A stretch of DNA of 5,340 nt, taken from assembly GCA_024276595.1 (NCBI GenBank), contig JAJRWW010000574.1, forward strand, positions 1 through 5,340. Direction: 5' to 3'. The notes beneath the pieces were generated by a model. It worked only from the letters and a program-made list of their open reading frames with translations. It was not told the DNA's origin and searched no databases. Below, piece after piece: positions 1 to 5,340 of the stretch. The stretch is from Myxococcota bacterium. GTDB lineage: Bacteria; Myxococcota_A; Polyangia; HGW-17; JAJRWW01. The translations under genes and the position numbers were made by a program. Each line of letters begins with the position of its first letter. The first letter of the stretch is position 1.

Positions 1-1716
1 CTCAAGCTCACGCGCCACTGCAACAACCAGTGCAGGTTCTGCTGCGACACGGTGTTTTGGAACGGCACGGACATGGCGTCGGACAGGGTCCGGGCCAAGA
101 TCGCAGAGGGAGCTGAGCGGGGCTACCGCACCCTGTTTCTCTCCGGGGGCGAGCCAACCATCCACCCCGATTTTCTGGAGTTTGTCCGCTACGGCTCCGA
201 GCTGGGCTACCAAGAGATCATCACCATCACCAACGGCAGGATGTTCTTCTACCCGGAGTTCACCTCCTCCTGTGTCCAGGCCGGGCTCACCCTGGCGGTG
301 GTGTCCCTCAACTCCCACCGTGAGCAGACCCACGACTCCCTGGTGTCGGTGAAGGGGGCCTACGGCCAGGTGAGGCGCGGCCTGGGGAACCTGCGAAGGA
401 TGGGCTGCCGCTTCAACATGAGCGCGGTCGTAAACAGGATGAACCTGCAGCACCTGCCGCACATGGTGCGCGCCTACAGGCGCTGGGGAGCCGGGGCAGT
501 GACCTTCATGCAGCTCATCCCCAACGACCGGGACTGGGAGCGCTCCCGACGGGTGATCTACTACGATCTCGCCGAGGGGAGAGCCCCTGTGCGCCAGGCG
601 CTGGAGGCGGCGGCTGAGCTGCGCTTCGCGGTGGAGCTCAAGAAGTTTCCGGCGCCGTTTTTCGAGGACTTCGAGGAGCAGATCCCCGCGCCCCTGTCCT
701 GGGCGCTGGAGCTCGGCGAGATCGACTGGCGGCGGCCGGAGCGCTTTGGCCCCTATCGGCGCGGGGAGGCAATTCGTTGCTACGGGGAGCGCTGCGCCCA
801 CTGCGCCTACAGCCCTTTTTGCCACTACCTGATGGACCACCAGGCGAGGCGGAGGGATGGCCGCTTCGACGGCTTCGAGCTGCGCGCCTCAGGTGGTGGC
901 AATGCGACCCCACGAGGGGCCGGCGAGCCCCTTGGCCCCAGGGGCGCCGAGCGCCTCCCAACCCCGGCGGGCAGGTGGGGGGAGGGCGTGGGGGCGGCGC
1001 TATTGCGCCAGCCCCGAGCGCCAGTGCGGCTGCTGGCGCCCGATGCCAGTGCCGCCTCGTCTCTCCTGGGAGAGCTGGGAGGGCATCCGGTGGAGGTCGT
1101 GCTCGAGAGCATGGACGGTGTATCTGCTCTCCCTCCGGGTGTGGCCCTGGTGGTGGCCGACGGGCCTGGCCTGGATGCGGTGATGGGGCTGGACCGCCAC
1201 ATGGTGGTGGTGCTGAACGTGCTCACTGCGCGATGGTTGAAGACCCACGTGCGCTGGGTTGAGGACCACGCGCACAGGCTGACAATCACCCCGCACAGGT
1301 TCCTCAGGCTCCAGACGGCGCTGAGGGGCCAGGTCGACCTGGCGGCCACCCTGGCGGAGCTTCCCCTCGAGGGCGCCACCTTTGTGGCCATTCCGCCGTG
1401 CCTCGGCGGTCCTCGCGGGCCGCGGAGAGCACCCGGGGGGAAGGTGGAGCGAGCCCCTGCGTGGCCACGGCAGCCGGGGGGAGAGCCACAGGCAGGGGGA
1501 GAGCCGGCAGCCCAGGGGCTGCTGCCCCACGTGGTGACGGAGGAGCTGCTCTCCGAGCCCGAGGACGTCCCGGCCCACGCGCGCCATTTTTTCTGGCAGC
1601 GCTGCTTCACCAAGAGCGTGCGCTGCGCCGGCTGCTCGGCCACGGACCGGTGCGACGGGGTGCACATCAACTACGTGCGCCAGTTCGGCTACAGGTCACT
1701 GGTGCCCCTGCCCTGA
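1..1716 (+). CDS. Radical SAM enzyme with two C-terminal cysteine-cluster motifs, 5' end cut by the window
   Basis: The frame is open from base 1 to the TGA at 1714-1716 (571 codons present; N-terminus missing). A GTG at codon 18 cannot be the start, because the radical SAM CX3CX2C motif (C7, C11, C14) lies before it. This motif binds the 4Fe-4S cluster that cleaves S-adenosylmethionine. The SAM-contacting GGEP is at codons 49-52 and an SHx4HD motif at 105-112. A first auxiliary-type motif, Cx4CxxCx5C, is at 260-274. A low-complexity linker (about 290-335) leads to an unrecognised alpha/beta-looking segment (about 337-465), then IPPC (C467), a Gly/Pro/Arg-rich stretch (470-505), and a second motif with C535, C542, C545 and C551 followed by DG, Tyr and FGY. 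SPASM/twitch proteins use such cysteines for extra Fe-S clusters. The overall type is certain; the substrate is unknown. Gene 3 is a homologue. Confidence 0.9.
   Translation, partial: LKLTRHCNNQCRFCCDTVFWNGTDMASDRVRAKIAEGAERGYRTLFLSGGEPTIHPDFLEFVRYGSELGYQEIITITNGRMFFYPEFTSSCVQAGLTLAVVSLNSHREQTHDSLVSVKGAYGQVRRGLGNLRRMGCRFNMSAVVNRMNLQHLPHMVRAYRRWGAGAVTFMQLIPNDRDWERSRRVIYYDLAEGRAPVRQALEAAAELRFAVELKKFPAPFFEDFEEQIPAPLSWALELGEIDWRRPERFGPYRRGEAIRCYGERCAHCAYSPFCHYLMDHQARRRDGRFDGFELRASGGGNATPRGAGEPLGPRGAERLPTPAGRWGEGVGAALLRQPRAPVRLLAPDASAASSLLGELGGHPVEVVLESMDGVSALPPGVALVVADGPGLDAVMGLDRHMVVVLNVLTARWLKTHVRWVEDHAHRLTITPHRFLRLQTALRGQVDLAATLAELPLEGATFVAIPPCLGGPRGPRRAPGGKVERAPAWPRQPGGEPQAGGEPAAQGLLPHVVTEELLSEPEDVPAHARHFFWQRCFTKSVRCAGCSATDRCDGVHINYVRQFGYRSLVPLP
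1477..1505 (+). repeat. Short direct repeat inside the first radical SAM gene
   Basis: GGGGGAGAGCC occurs at 1477-1487 and again at 1495-1505, an 18-bp period that keeps the frame and gives two GGEP tetrapeptides (codons 493-496 and 499-502). It lies in a Gly/Pro/Arg-rich stretch between the IPPC motif and the last cysteine motif. It is probably replication-slippage growth of a linker. These GGEP copies are not the SAM-binding motif, which is at codons 49-52. Confidence 0.5.
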
Positions 1717-1756
1717 GGTCGTGAGACACTCTTCGCCTCTGGCCGGGGGCTTCGGG

Positions 1757-1762
1757 TATACT
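1757..1762 (+). promoter_or_regulatory. Candidate -10 box (TATACT) for a leaderless glycosyltransferase transcript
   Basis: TATACT matches the sigma-70 -10 consensus at five of six positions and is one of very few AT-rich hexamers in the window. Only 8 nt separate it from the ATG at 1771, so transcription would begin at or just before the start codon. No Shine-Dalgarno sequence is visible upstream of that ATG, which agrees with a leaderless message. No good -35 is present: the 17-bp-spaced hexamer is CGCCTC. An alternative is that the gene is simply co-transcribed from the radical SAM gene 54 bp upstream. Confidence 0.4.
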
Positions 1763-1770
1763 CGCGAACC

Positions 1771-2871
1771 ATGTCCATCCTGATGGTTGGCGGCCCCAGA
1801 GAGCGTGGATCGAGAGGCCCCGTACGCTGGGCTGGCCTGGAGCTGTGGCATACCCGATCGCAGTTCGATCAGCTCGTCCGCTACAACCAGCACACCCCCG
1901 AGATGCTGCCCAGGGTGAGGCGCTCCCGGGTGGAGGCCTTTTCGAGGGCGGTGCGCTCCTTCGACGTTGTTTTCTGCGAGACCCCAGAGGCGCTCCTGCT
2001 GGCAGCCCAATGGAGTCGGCTCGGGCTGAGGCCGCGGCCGGTGGTGGCTCTGGCGGTGGAGGGGCTCCTGCGGGTGGAAGCCATGCGCCGCTGGCATGCT
2101 CACCAGGGTGAGCCCGACCCCTGGCCGGCGCTGCGCGACGCCCGCTGGGTGCGCTGGATTGCGGCCAGCTCCTCCCAGCGGGAGATCCTCCTGGATCGAG
2201 GAGTTCCCAGCTCCCACGTGCACTTTATCCTGGGCTGCACCGCCCATTTCGGGATGTTCGAAGACAACATCGAGTGCCAGCTTGCCGCTGGGCCCGAGGG
2301 CGACGGGGAGCTGGCCCATGGCCTTCCAGAGGGCGAGGTGCTGCTCGCGGGTGGGGGGCGTCGAGACCACGTCACAGGCCTGCGCGCGGTGAGCCTGCTC
2401 CCAGAGCTGCCTTTCTGTCTCATTGACGAGCTGCTGGAGAGCAAGCGTCACCAGCTAGGGCGGGCTGGCGTCTTGCCCCTGCCCAACCTCCAGGTGATGA
2501 GCCCGCTGCCCCTGGCGCGATTCATCGCCCTCGTCAGGCGAGCCCGGGTGCTGGTGGTCACGCTCAAGGCGGGTATTGGTGACGGCGGGCACACCACCGT
2601 GGCCACCGCCCACCGCGTGGGCGTGCCCGTGGTGGTCACGGACGTGCCCGGCATCTCGGACTACGTCACGGGCGACGAGGACGCCGTCCTCGTGCCCCCG
2701 GGGGATCACCGGGCGCTGGCAGAGGCGGTGGAGGCTCTGTGGATGGACCGGGTCAGGGCTCGTAGGCTGGTGGATGCCGGGATGGAGAGGGAGGCCAGGA
2801 GATGCGAGCAGGCCTCCAGGGAGGTGCTGGCCGCAATCCGCGGCGCCACACAGGGGCTGGAGTCCGGCTGA
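1771..2871 (+). CDS. GT-B-fold glycosyltransferase (GT4-like), 366 aa
   Basis: Predicted to move a sugar from a nucleotide-sugar donor to an unknown acceptor in the cytoplasm; no signal peptide or membrane segment is visible. The ATG at 1771 is chosen because it begins a short beta-strand (SILMV), as expected for the N-terminal Rossmann half. The C-terminal half carries the recognisable features: AGGGRRD at residues 193-199, the usual strand-loop opening the donor domain, and a GHTTVATAHRVGVPVVVTD run (273-291) followed by PGISDYV (293-299) and a VLVPPGD segment (306-312). This is the typical GT4 donor-binding layout. The usual EX7E pair is altered: by eye its positions fall at D271 and T279. 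The first about 170 residues, which would recognise the acceptor, match nothing I can name. The 54-bp gap to the upstream radical SAM gene suggests a shared pathway. The class is well supported; donor and acceptor are not known. Confidence 0.85.
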   Translation: MSILMVGGPRERGSRGPVRWAGLELWHTRSQFDQLVRYNQHTPEMLPRVRRSRVEAFSRAVRSFDVVFCETPEALLLAAQWSRLGLRPRPVVALAVEGLLRVEAMRRWHAHQGEPDPWPALRDARWVRWIAASSSQREILLDRGVPSSHVHFILGCTAHFGMFEDNIECQLAAGPEGDGELAHGLPEGEVLLAGGGRRDHVTGLRAVSLLPELPFCLIDELLESKRHQLGRAGVLPLPNLQVMSPLPLARFIALVRRARVLVVTLKAGIGDGGHTTVATAHRVGVPVVVTDVPGISDYVTGDEDAVLVPPGDHRALAEAVEALWMDRVRARRLVDAGMEREARRCEQASREVLAAIRGATQGLESG

Positions 2872-2875
2872 GGCC

Positions 2876-2895
2876 AGCTCAGGTGGGAGCTTTTT
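2876..2895 (+). terminator. Small hairpin plus T-run ending the glycosyltransferase transcript
   Basis: AGCTC (2876-2880) pairs with GAGCT (2887-2891) across a 6-nt loop, and the + strand reads TTTTT at 2891-2895. It sits 4 bp after the glycosyltransferase stop, inside the 32-bp gap between convergent genes, exactly where a terminator is expected. The stem is only 5 bp, so it may be weak. Read on the - strand there is no T-run after the stem, so it would act in one direction only. Confidence 0.45.
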
Positions 2896-2903
2896 CTCCG
2901 CGG

Positions 2904-4214
2904 CTACTCGGGCGAGCTCGCGGGCGGGCTCGCAGGCGGCCGCTTGCCCGGAGGGTAGCCCAGCTCGCCATCTCCGAAACGGTCCAGGTAGGCGCTCCAG
3001 AAGCCGCTGCACCGGCCGCGCAGGGAGCAGTCGTTGCAAGGGGCGCCGTAGCGCCTGTCCTCGGGCAGGATGGAGAACCCCCGCGTGTACTCCTCGAAGC
3101 GCCTCTCGTAGCCGGGGAGCACGCACATGGGCAGCCCACAGAGGCCGGGAATGGTGATCTCCATGCCCCGAGCCTCGCAAATGTCCAGGGCTGCCTGGAG
3201 ATGGGGTCTTGCGTCTGCCAGGCGCGGGATGAGCTCGGGGTGGTCCAGAGCCCAGCCCTGCAAGGCCACGAAGCTGATGTTGCCGCCGATGCGAGGGGCG
3301 GGGAAGCGATCGGCGATCCACGCCATGAGGGCTGGCATGTCTCCCATGTTGGGGCGAGTGACCACTGTGTTGTAAGCCACATGGAGCCCGGCCTCCCGGG
3401 CGCGGTCCACACCGGCTACCGTGCGGCGGAAGGCTCTTCGGACGCCAATGAGTGCGTCGTGCCGCGCGGCCCGGTGGCTGAGAAAGGGCACGAAGATGCT
3501 GGTGAGGCCAGCCTCCACCAGCCGGCCCAACAGCGGGCCACGGTCCAGGCGCATGGCGTTTGTGAGCAGGGAGATGGAGGTGAACCCCTCGGCGCTGGCC
3601 AGGGCAACCAGCTCAGGGAGGTCTCTGCGCAGGGTGGGCTCTCCACCGGTGAGGGCGACGGACCTGCGCCCCATCCGCCTCATGGCGCGGAACCTGCGGG
3701 CAATCTGGTCGGCGTCGAGCACGAGATCGGGCAGGATGCCCCGGGCACTGCAGAAGCCGCAGCGGCCGTTGCACCGGGTCTCCAGCCGCACCAGCTCCCT
3801 GTTGCCAGCGGCGGTGTCCCTGTCCGGGTCATAGGCGGCGTCAGGCAGCATCACAGCGGGCTGGAGGGCGGCCCACAGCAGGAACTCAGCCCACATGGGC
3901 TCCCTCTCGGCTCGAGCAAGCCCGGCCCTGAGCCCGGGGAGCCAGGAGCGCTCGGTGGGGCTCAGGGGATCTCTGCCCCTGAAGGTGACCGCCGAAGTTG
4001 GGGTGCGAATGGGGGCTAGTGGCGCCCGCTCGGCTGGCAATACTCGCAGGTGCAGGAAGCGGTCGCCGTGGCTCCAAAGAAGCAGGTGGAGCCCCTTTCC
4101 GGTGTGCGCTTCCACCCGTGCTGGGGGGGAGCGCATCGAGGCCAGCGGCAGGGTGAGGCGTCGAGAAAAGCGTCTCAGGTCCTCGGTGGAGAATCCGCTC
4201 GCAGAGTCAGCCAT
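2904..4214 (-). CDS. Radical SAM enzyme with SPASM-like C-terminal cysteine motif, 436 aa
   Basis: The CX3CX2C motif is at C148, C152 and C155, GGEP at 190-193, and SHx4HD at 246-253. The last matches the first radical SAM protein. Near the end come IPGLCGLPMCVLPG (C359, C364) and CxxCx5CxG (C393, C396, C402), followed by Tyr409 and FG413-414, an auxiliary Fe-S cluster signature. Residues 1-140 before the core are an extra domain I cannot name, containing a hydrophobic GLHLLLW segment. The protein ends in a Pro/Ser-rich tail. I chose the ATG at 4214 (MADSASGF). An in-frame ATG at 4226 and a TTG at 4280 are possible, but none has a good Shine-Dalgarno. It lies 74 bp after the decarboxylase gene on the same strand, so the two may share a transcript. 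Radical SAM membership is secure; the substrate is unknown and peptide modification is only an inference. Confidence 0.9.
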   Translation of the reverse strand: MADSASGFSTEDLRRFSRRLTLPLASMRSPPARVEAHTGKGLHLLLWSHGDRFLHLRVLPAERAPLAPIRTPTSAVTFRGRDPLSPTERSWLPGLRAGLARAEREPMWAEFLLWAALQPAVMLPDAAYDPDRDTAAGNRELVRLETRCNGRCGFCSARGILPDLVLDADQIARRFRAMRRMGRRSVALTGGEPTLRRDLPELVALASAEGFTSISLLTNAMRLDRGPLLGRLVEAGLTSIFVPFLSHRAARHDALIGVRRAFRRTVAGVDRAREAGLHVAYNTVVTRPNMGDMPALMAWIADRFPAPRIGGNISFVALQGWALDHPELIPRLADARPHLQAALDICEARGMEITIPGLCGLPMCVLPGYERRFEEYTRGFSILPEDRRYGAPCNDCSLRGRCSGFWSAYLDRFGDGELGYPPGKRPPASPPASSPE

Positions 4215-4237
4215 GGTGTAGACCATGGTACACCATG
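4212..4237. repeat. 26-bp inverted repeat overlapping the start of the second radical SAM gene
   Basis: CATGGTGTA (4212-4220) and TACACCATG (4229-4237) are perfect 9-bp complements around an 8-bp spacer that itself contains CCATGG. The left arm includes the chosen ATG at 4214. Spacing and symmetry suit a dimeric repressor site or a hairpin that hides the start codon. No regulator gene is in the window, so the function is inferred. Confidence 0.5.
4225..4230 (-). promoter_or_regulatory. Weak candidate -10 box (TACCAT) for the second radical SAM gene
   Basis: Read on the - strand, TACCAT lies 10 nt before the ATG at 4214, the same close spacing as the TATACT box before the glycosyltransferase. 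It falls inside the inverted repeat, so a bound repressor would block it. It matches the -10 consensus at only four of six positions, and TTGGGC upstream is 21 bp away, too far for a normal -35. The element is speculative. Confidence 0.2.
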
Positions 4238-4263
4238 CGCCCGTCGTCCGTGCCCAAAGAGCA

Positions 4264-4275
4264 CCGGGTACCCGG
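4264..4275. repeat. 12-bp perfect palindrome between the decarboxylase and second radical SAM gene
   Basis: CCGGGTACCCGG is fully self-complementary and lies in the 74-bp gap (4215-4288) between the two - strand genes. No T-run follows it on the - strand, so it is not an obvious intrinsic terminator. It could be a second operator half or an mRNA-processing hairpin. A G+C-rich palindrome of this size could also arise by chance. Confidence 0.35.
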
Positions 4276-4288
4276 GGCAAGAGCGTCG

Positions 4289-5239
4289 TCAGCTCTCCTC
4301 GTGGAAGGCGATGGTGCGGCGGAGACCCTCGTCCAGGGGTGTGGTGGGCTCCCAGCCTAGCTCCCTGCGGGCGCGAGAGATGTCGGGGCAGCGACGCTGT
4401 GGGTCGCCCGCTGGCCGCGGACCAAAGGCCAGCTCAGAAGGCGAGCCGGTGAGCGTCAGGACGAGCTGGGCCAGCTCCCGGATGGTGCGCTCCTCAGGGT
4501 TTCCCAAGTTCACAGGGTCGGTGAGGGAGTCAGGGGCGTCCATGAGCGCCACAAGCCCATCCACGAGATCATCCACGTAGCAAAAGGAGCGCGTCTGCTC
4601 TCCGTCGCCGTGCAGCACAAGGGGCTGCTGGAGCCGGGCGTTGTGGATGAAGTTGGAGATGACCCTGCCATCGTCGGTGCGCATGCGCGGACCGTAGGTG
4701 TTGAACACGCGCGCAATCTTGGTCCTGGTGCCGTGCTGGCGCATATAGCTGGCGAACAGGGCCTCGGCGCCGCGCTTTGCCTCGTTGTAGCAGGCCCGGG
4801 GTCCCACCGGGCTAAGCCGCCCCATGTAGCTCTCCGGCTGCGGGTGCACCTCCGGATCGCCGTAGACCTCGCTGGAGGAGACGAGAAGAGCTGAAGCTCC
4901 GAGCTCGGTGGCCAGCTCCAGCAGGTTGGCTGCTCCCAGGAGGATCGCGCGGATGGTCTCCACCGGGACCTGCTGGTAGTGCACGGGGGAAGCCGGGCAG
5001 GCCAGCAGGAAGATCTCGTCCACCCGCGGCAGGGGCCCTAGCGGAACGGTCACGTCGTGGCGCAGCAACGAAAACCCTGGCTCCGAGAGTAGATGAGCGA
5101 TGTTCTCCTCGCCCGCCGAGAAGAAGTTGTCCACGCACAGGACCTCACGTCCCAGCGCCAGGAGTCGGTCGCAAAGATGGGACCCCAAAAACCCCGCACC
5201 CCCTGCAACCAGGCTTCGCTTGTTCTGCAAAAATGCCAT
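4289..5239 (-). CDS. uxs: UDP-glucuronate decarboxylase / UDP-xylose synthase-type SDR, 316 aa
   Basis: Converts UDP-glucuronate to UDP-xylose in the cytoplasm with bound NAD, supplying a sugar donor. The whole chain follows the UXS family: a GGAGFLGS dinucleotide-binding loop (13-20), VDNFF with Asp37 to bind NAD ribose, LACPASPVHY (79-88), SSSEVYGDP (121-129) with the catalytic Ser and Glu124, Tyr151-x3-Lys155, ARVFNTYGPRM, DDGRVISNFI, GDGEQTRSFCYVDD, and NLGNPEE. The normal family motif CYDEGKR reads CYNEAKR here, and the usual TGG at the loop start is AGG, both mild changes. The ATG at 5239 gives the typical bacterial length. The frame stays open to the window edge, with a GTG at 5317 that would add a hydrophobic 26-residue leader. 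A related NAD-dependent sugar epimerase or dehydratase is less likely, given the near-complete UXS motif set. UDP-glucose dehydrogenase, the source of its substrate, is not in the window. Confidence 0.88.
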   Translation of the reverse strand: MAFLQNKRSLVAGGAGFLGSHLCDRLLALGREVLCVDNFFSAGEENIAHLLSEPGFSLLRHDVTVPLGPLPRVDEIFLLACPASPVHYQQVPVETIRAILLGAANLLELATELGASALLVSSSEVYGDPEVHPQPESYMGRLSPVGPRACYNEAKRGAEALFASYMRQHGTRTKIARVFNTYGPRMRTDDGRVISNFIHNARLQQPLVLHGDGEQTRSFCYVDDLVDGLVALMDAPDSLTDPVNLGNPEERTIRELAQLVLTLTGSPSELAFGPRPAGDPQRRCPDISRARRELGWEPTTPLDEGLRRTIAFHEES

Positions 5240-5340
5240 GTGTAGAAGCAGCCGTCGTACCCTTGGCCAGAGGGGGCCGGCAGCGGCCAAGTCCAGCAGC
5301 AAGGAGCAGGAGACCACGACGGGACCAGAAAGACAAGCTC
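5240..5340 (-). other. Region upstream of the decarboxylase: leader or N-terminal extension, cut by the window
   Basis: The decarboxylase frame has no stop through these 101 bases, and the segment just before Met at 5239 would be leucine-rich (SLLLDLAAAGPLW, then an Arg-rich stretch). It could be an uncleaved anchor, the end of a fused upstream domain, or untranslated leader with open frame by chance in G+C-rich DNA. A GTACGAC lies 14 nt before the ATG on the - strand, but I see no firm promoter and no Shine-Dalgarno. Confidence 0.3.

Noticed and set aside
777..1262. Possible frameshift: a 161-codon frame-3 ORF within the low-complexity part of the first radical SAM gene
   Set aside because: The main frame continues without a stop to a second intact cysteine motif, and the frame-3 product is Gly/Arg/Pro-rich without motifs, so no frameshift is needed.
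1477..1505. Two extra GGEP motifs that could mark a second radical SAM core
   Set aside because: They lie in a repeat-grown linker with no CX3CX2C before them and no barrel strand around them.
825..1670. A 281-codon - strand open frame inside the first radical SAM gene
   Set aside because: Low-complexity Ser/Pro/Arg composition opposite a well-supported gene; a typical shadow in high-G+C DNA.
1717..1770. Terminator after the first radical SAM gene
   Set aside because: No hairpin followed by a T-run is present in the 54-bp gap.
2455..3321. A 288-codon - strand open frame spanning the convergent junction
   Set aside because: It overlaps the 3' parts of both the glycosyltransferase and the second radical SAM gene, is Pro/Arg/His-rich and shows no family motif.
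2802..4019. A 405-codon + strand open frame opposite the second radical SAM gene
   Set aside because: It is antisense to a gene with clear motifs throughout, has no recognisable domain, and is rich in Gly/Ala/Glu/His as expected from reading G+C-rich codons backwards.
4215..4280. TTG start at 4280 for the second radical SAM gene
   Set aside because: It adds 22 residues with no family-like sequence and crosses both palindromes; the GAGGAG upstream is 14 nt away, too far, and is part of the decarboxylase's last codons. Kept only as an alternative.

Overview
This is a G+C-rich window (roughly two thirds G+C by eye, strong G/C preference at third codon positions, frequent AGG arginine codons). 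It holds four densely packed protein genes and no RNA genes, CRISPR array or insertion sequence. Composition, SPASM-like radical SAM proteins and start codons without a clear Shine-Dalgarno would fit a Myxococcota or other deltaproteobacterial-type genome. That is an impression from style, not a taxonomic assignment.

Layout: the + strand carries (1) a 5'-truncated radical SAM enzyme (1-1716) whose CX3CX2C motif lies in the first 42 bases, and (2) a GT-B glycosyltransferase (1771-2871) preceded by a TATACT box only 8 nt from its ATG. The - strand carries, in transcription order, (4) a UDP-glucuronate decarboxylase / UDP-xylose synthase-type SDR (4289-5239) and (3) a second radical SAM enzyme (2904-4214). 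The two pairs converge on a 32-bp gap holding a small hairpin with a T-run. The gaps are 54, 32, 74 and 101 bp, so there is no long empty stretch.

How the genes may work together: the SDR would supply UDP-xylose, the glycosyltransferase could use it or another nucleotide sugar, and the two homologous radical SAM enzymes, which share an SHx4HD motif and a CxxCx5CxG...Y...FG tail, would carry out radical modifications. This looks like an accessory biosynthetic locus for a glycosylated, radical-modified product (peptide, polysaccharide or small molecule). No precursor peptide or other substrate gene is visible, so the product is unknown. The most distinctive points are the double cysteine-cluster architecture of the first radical SAM protein, the 26-bp inverted repeat lying over the start of the second, and the apparently leaderless starts.
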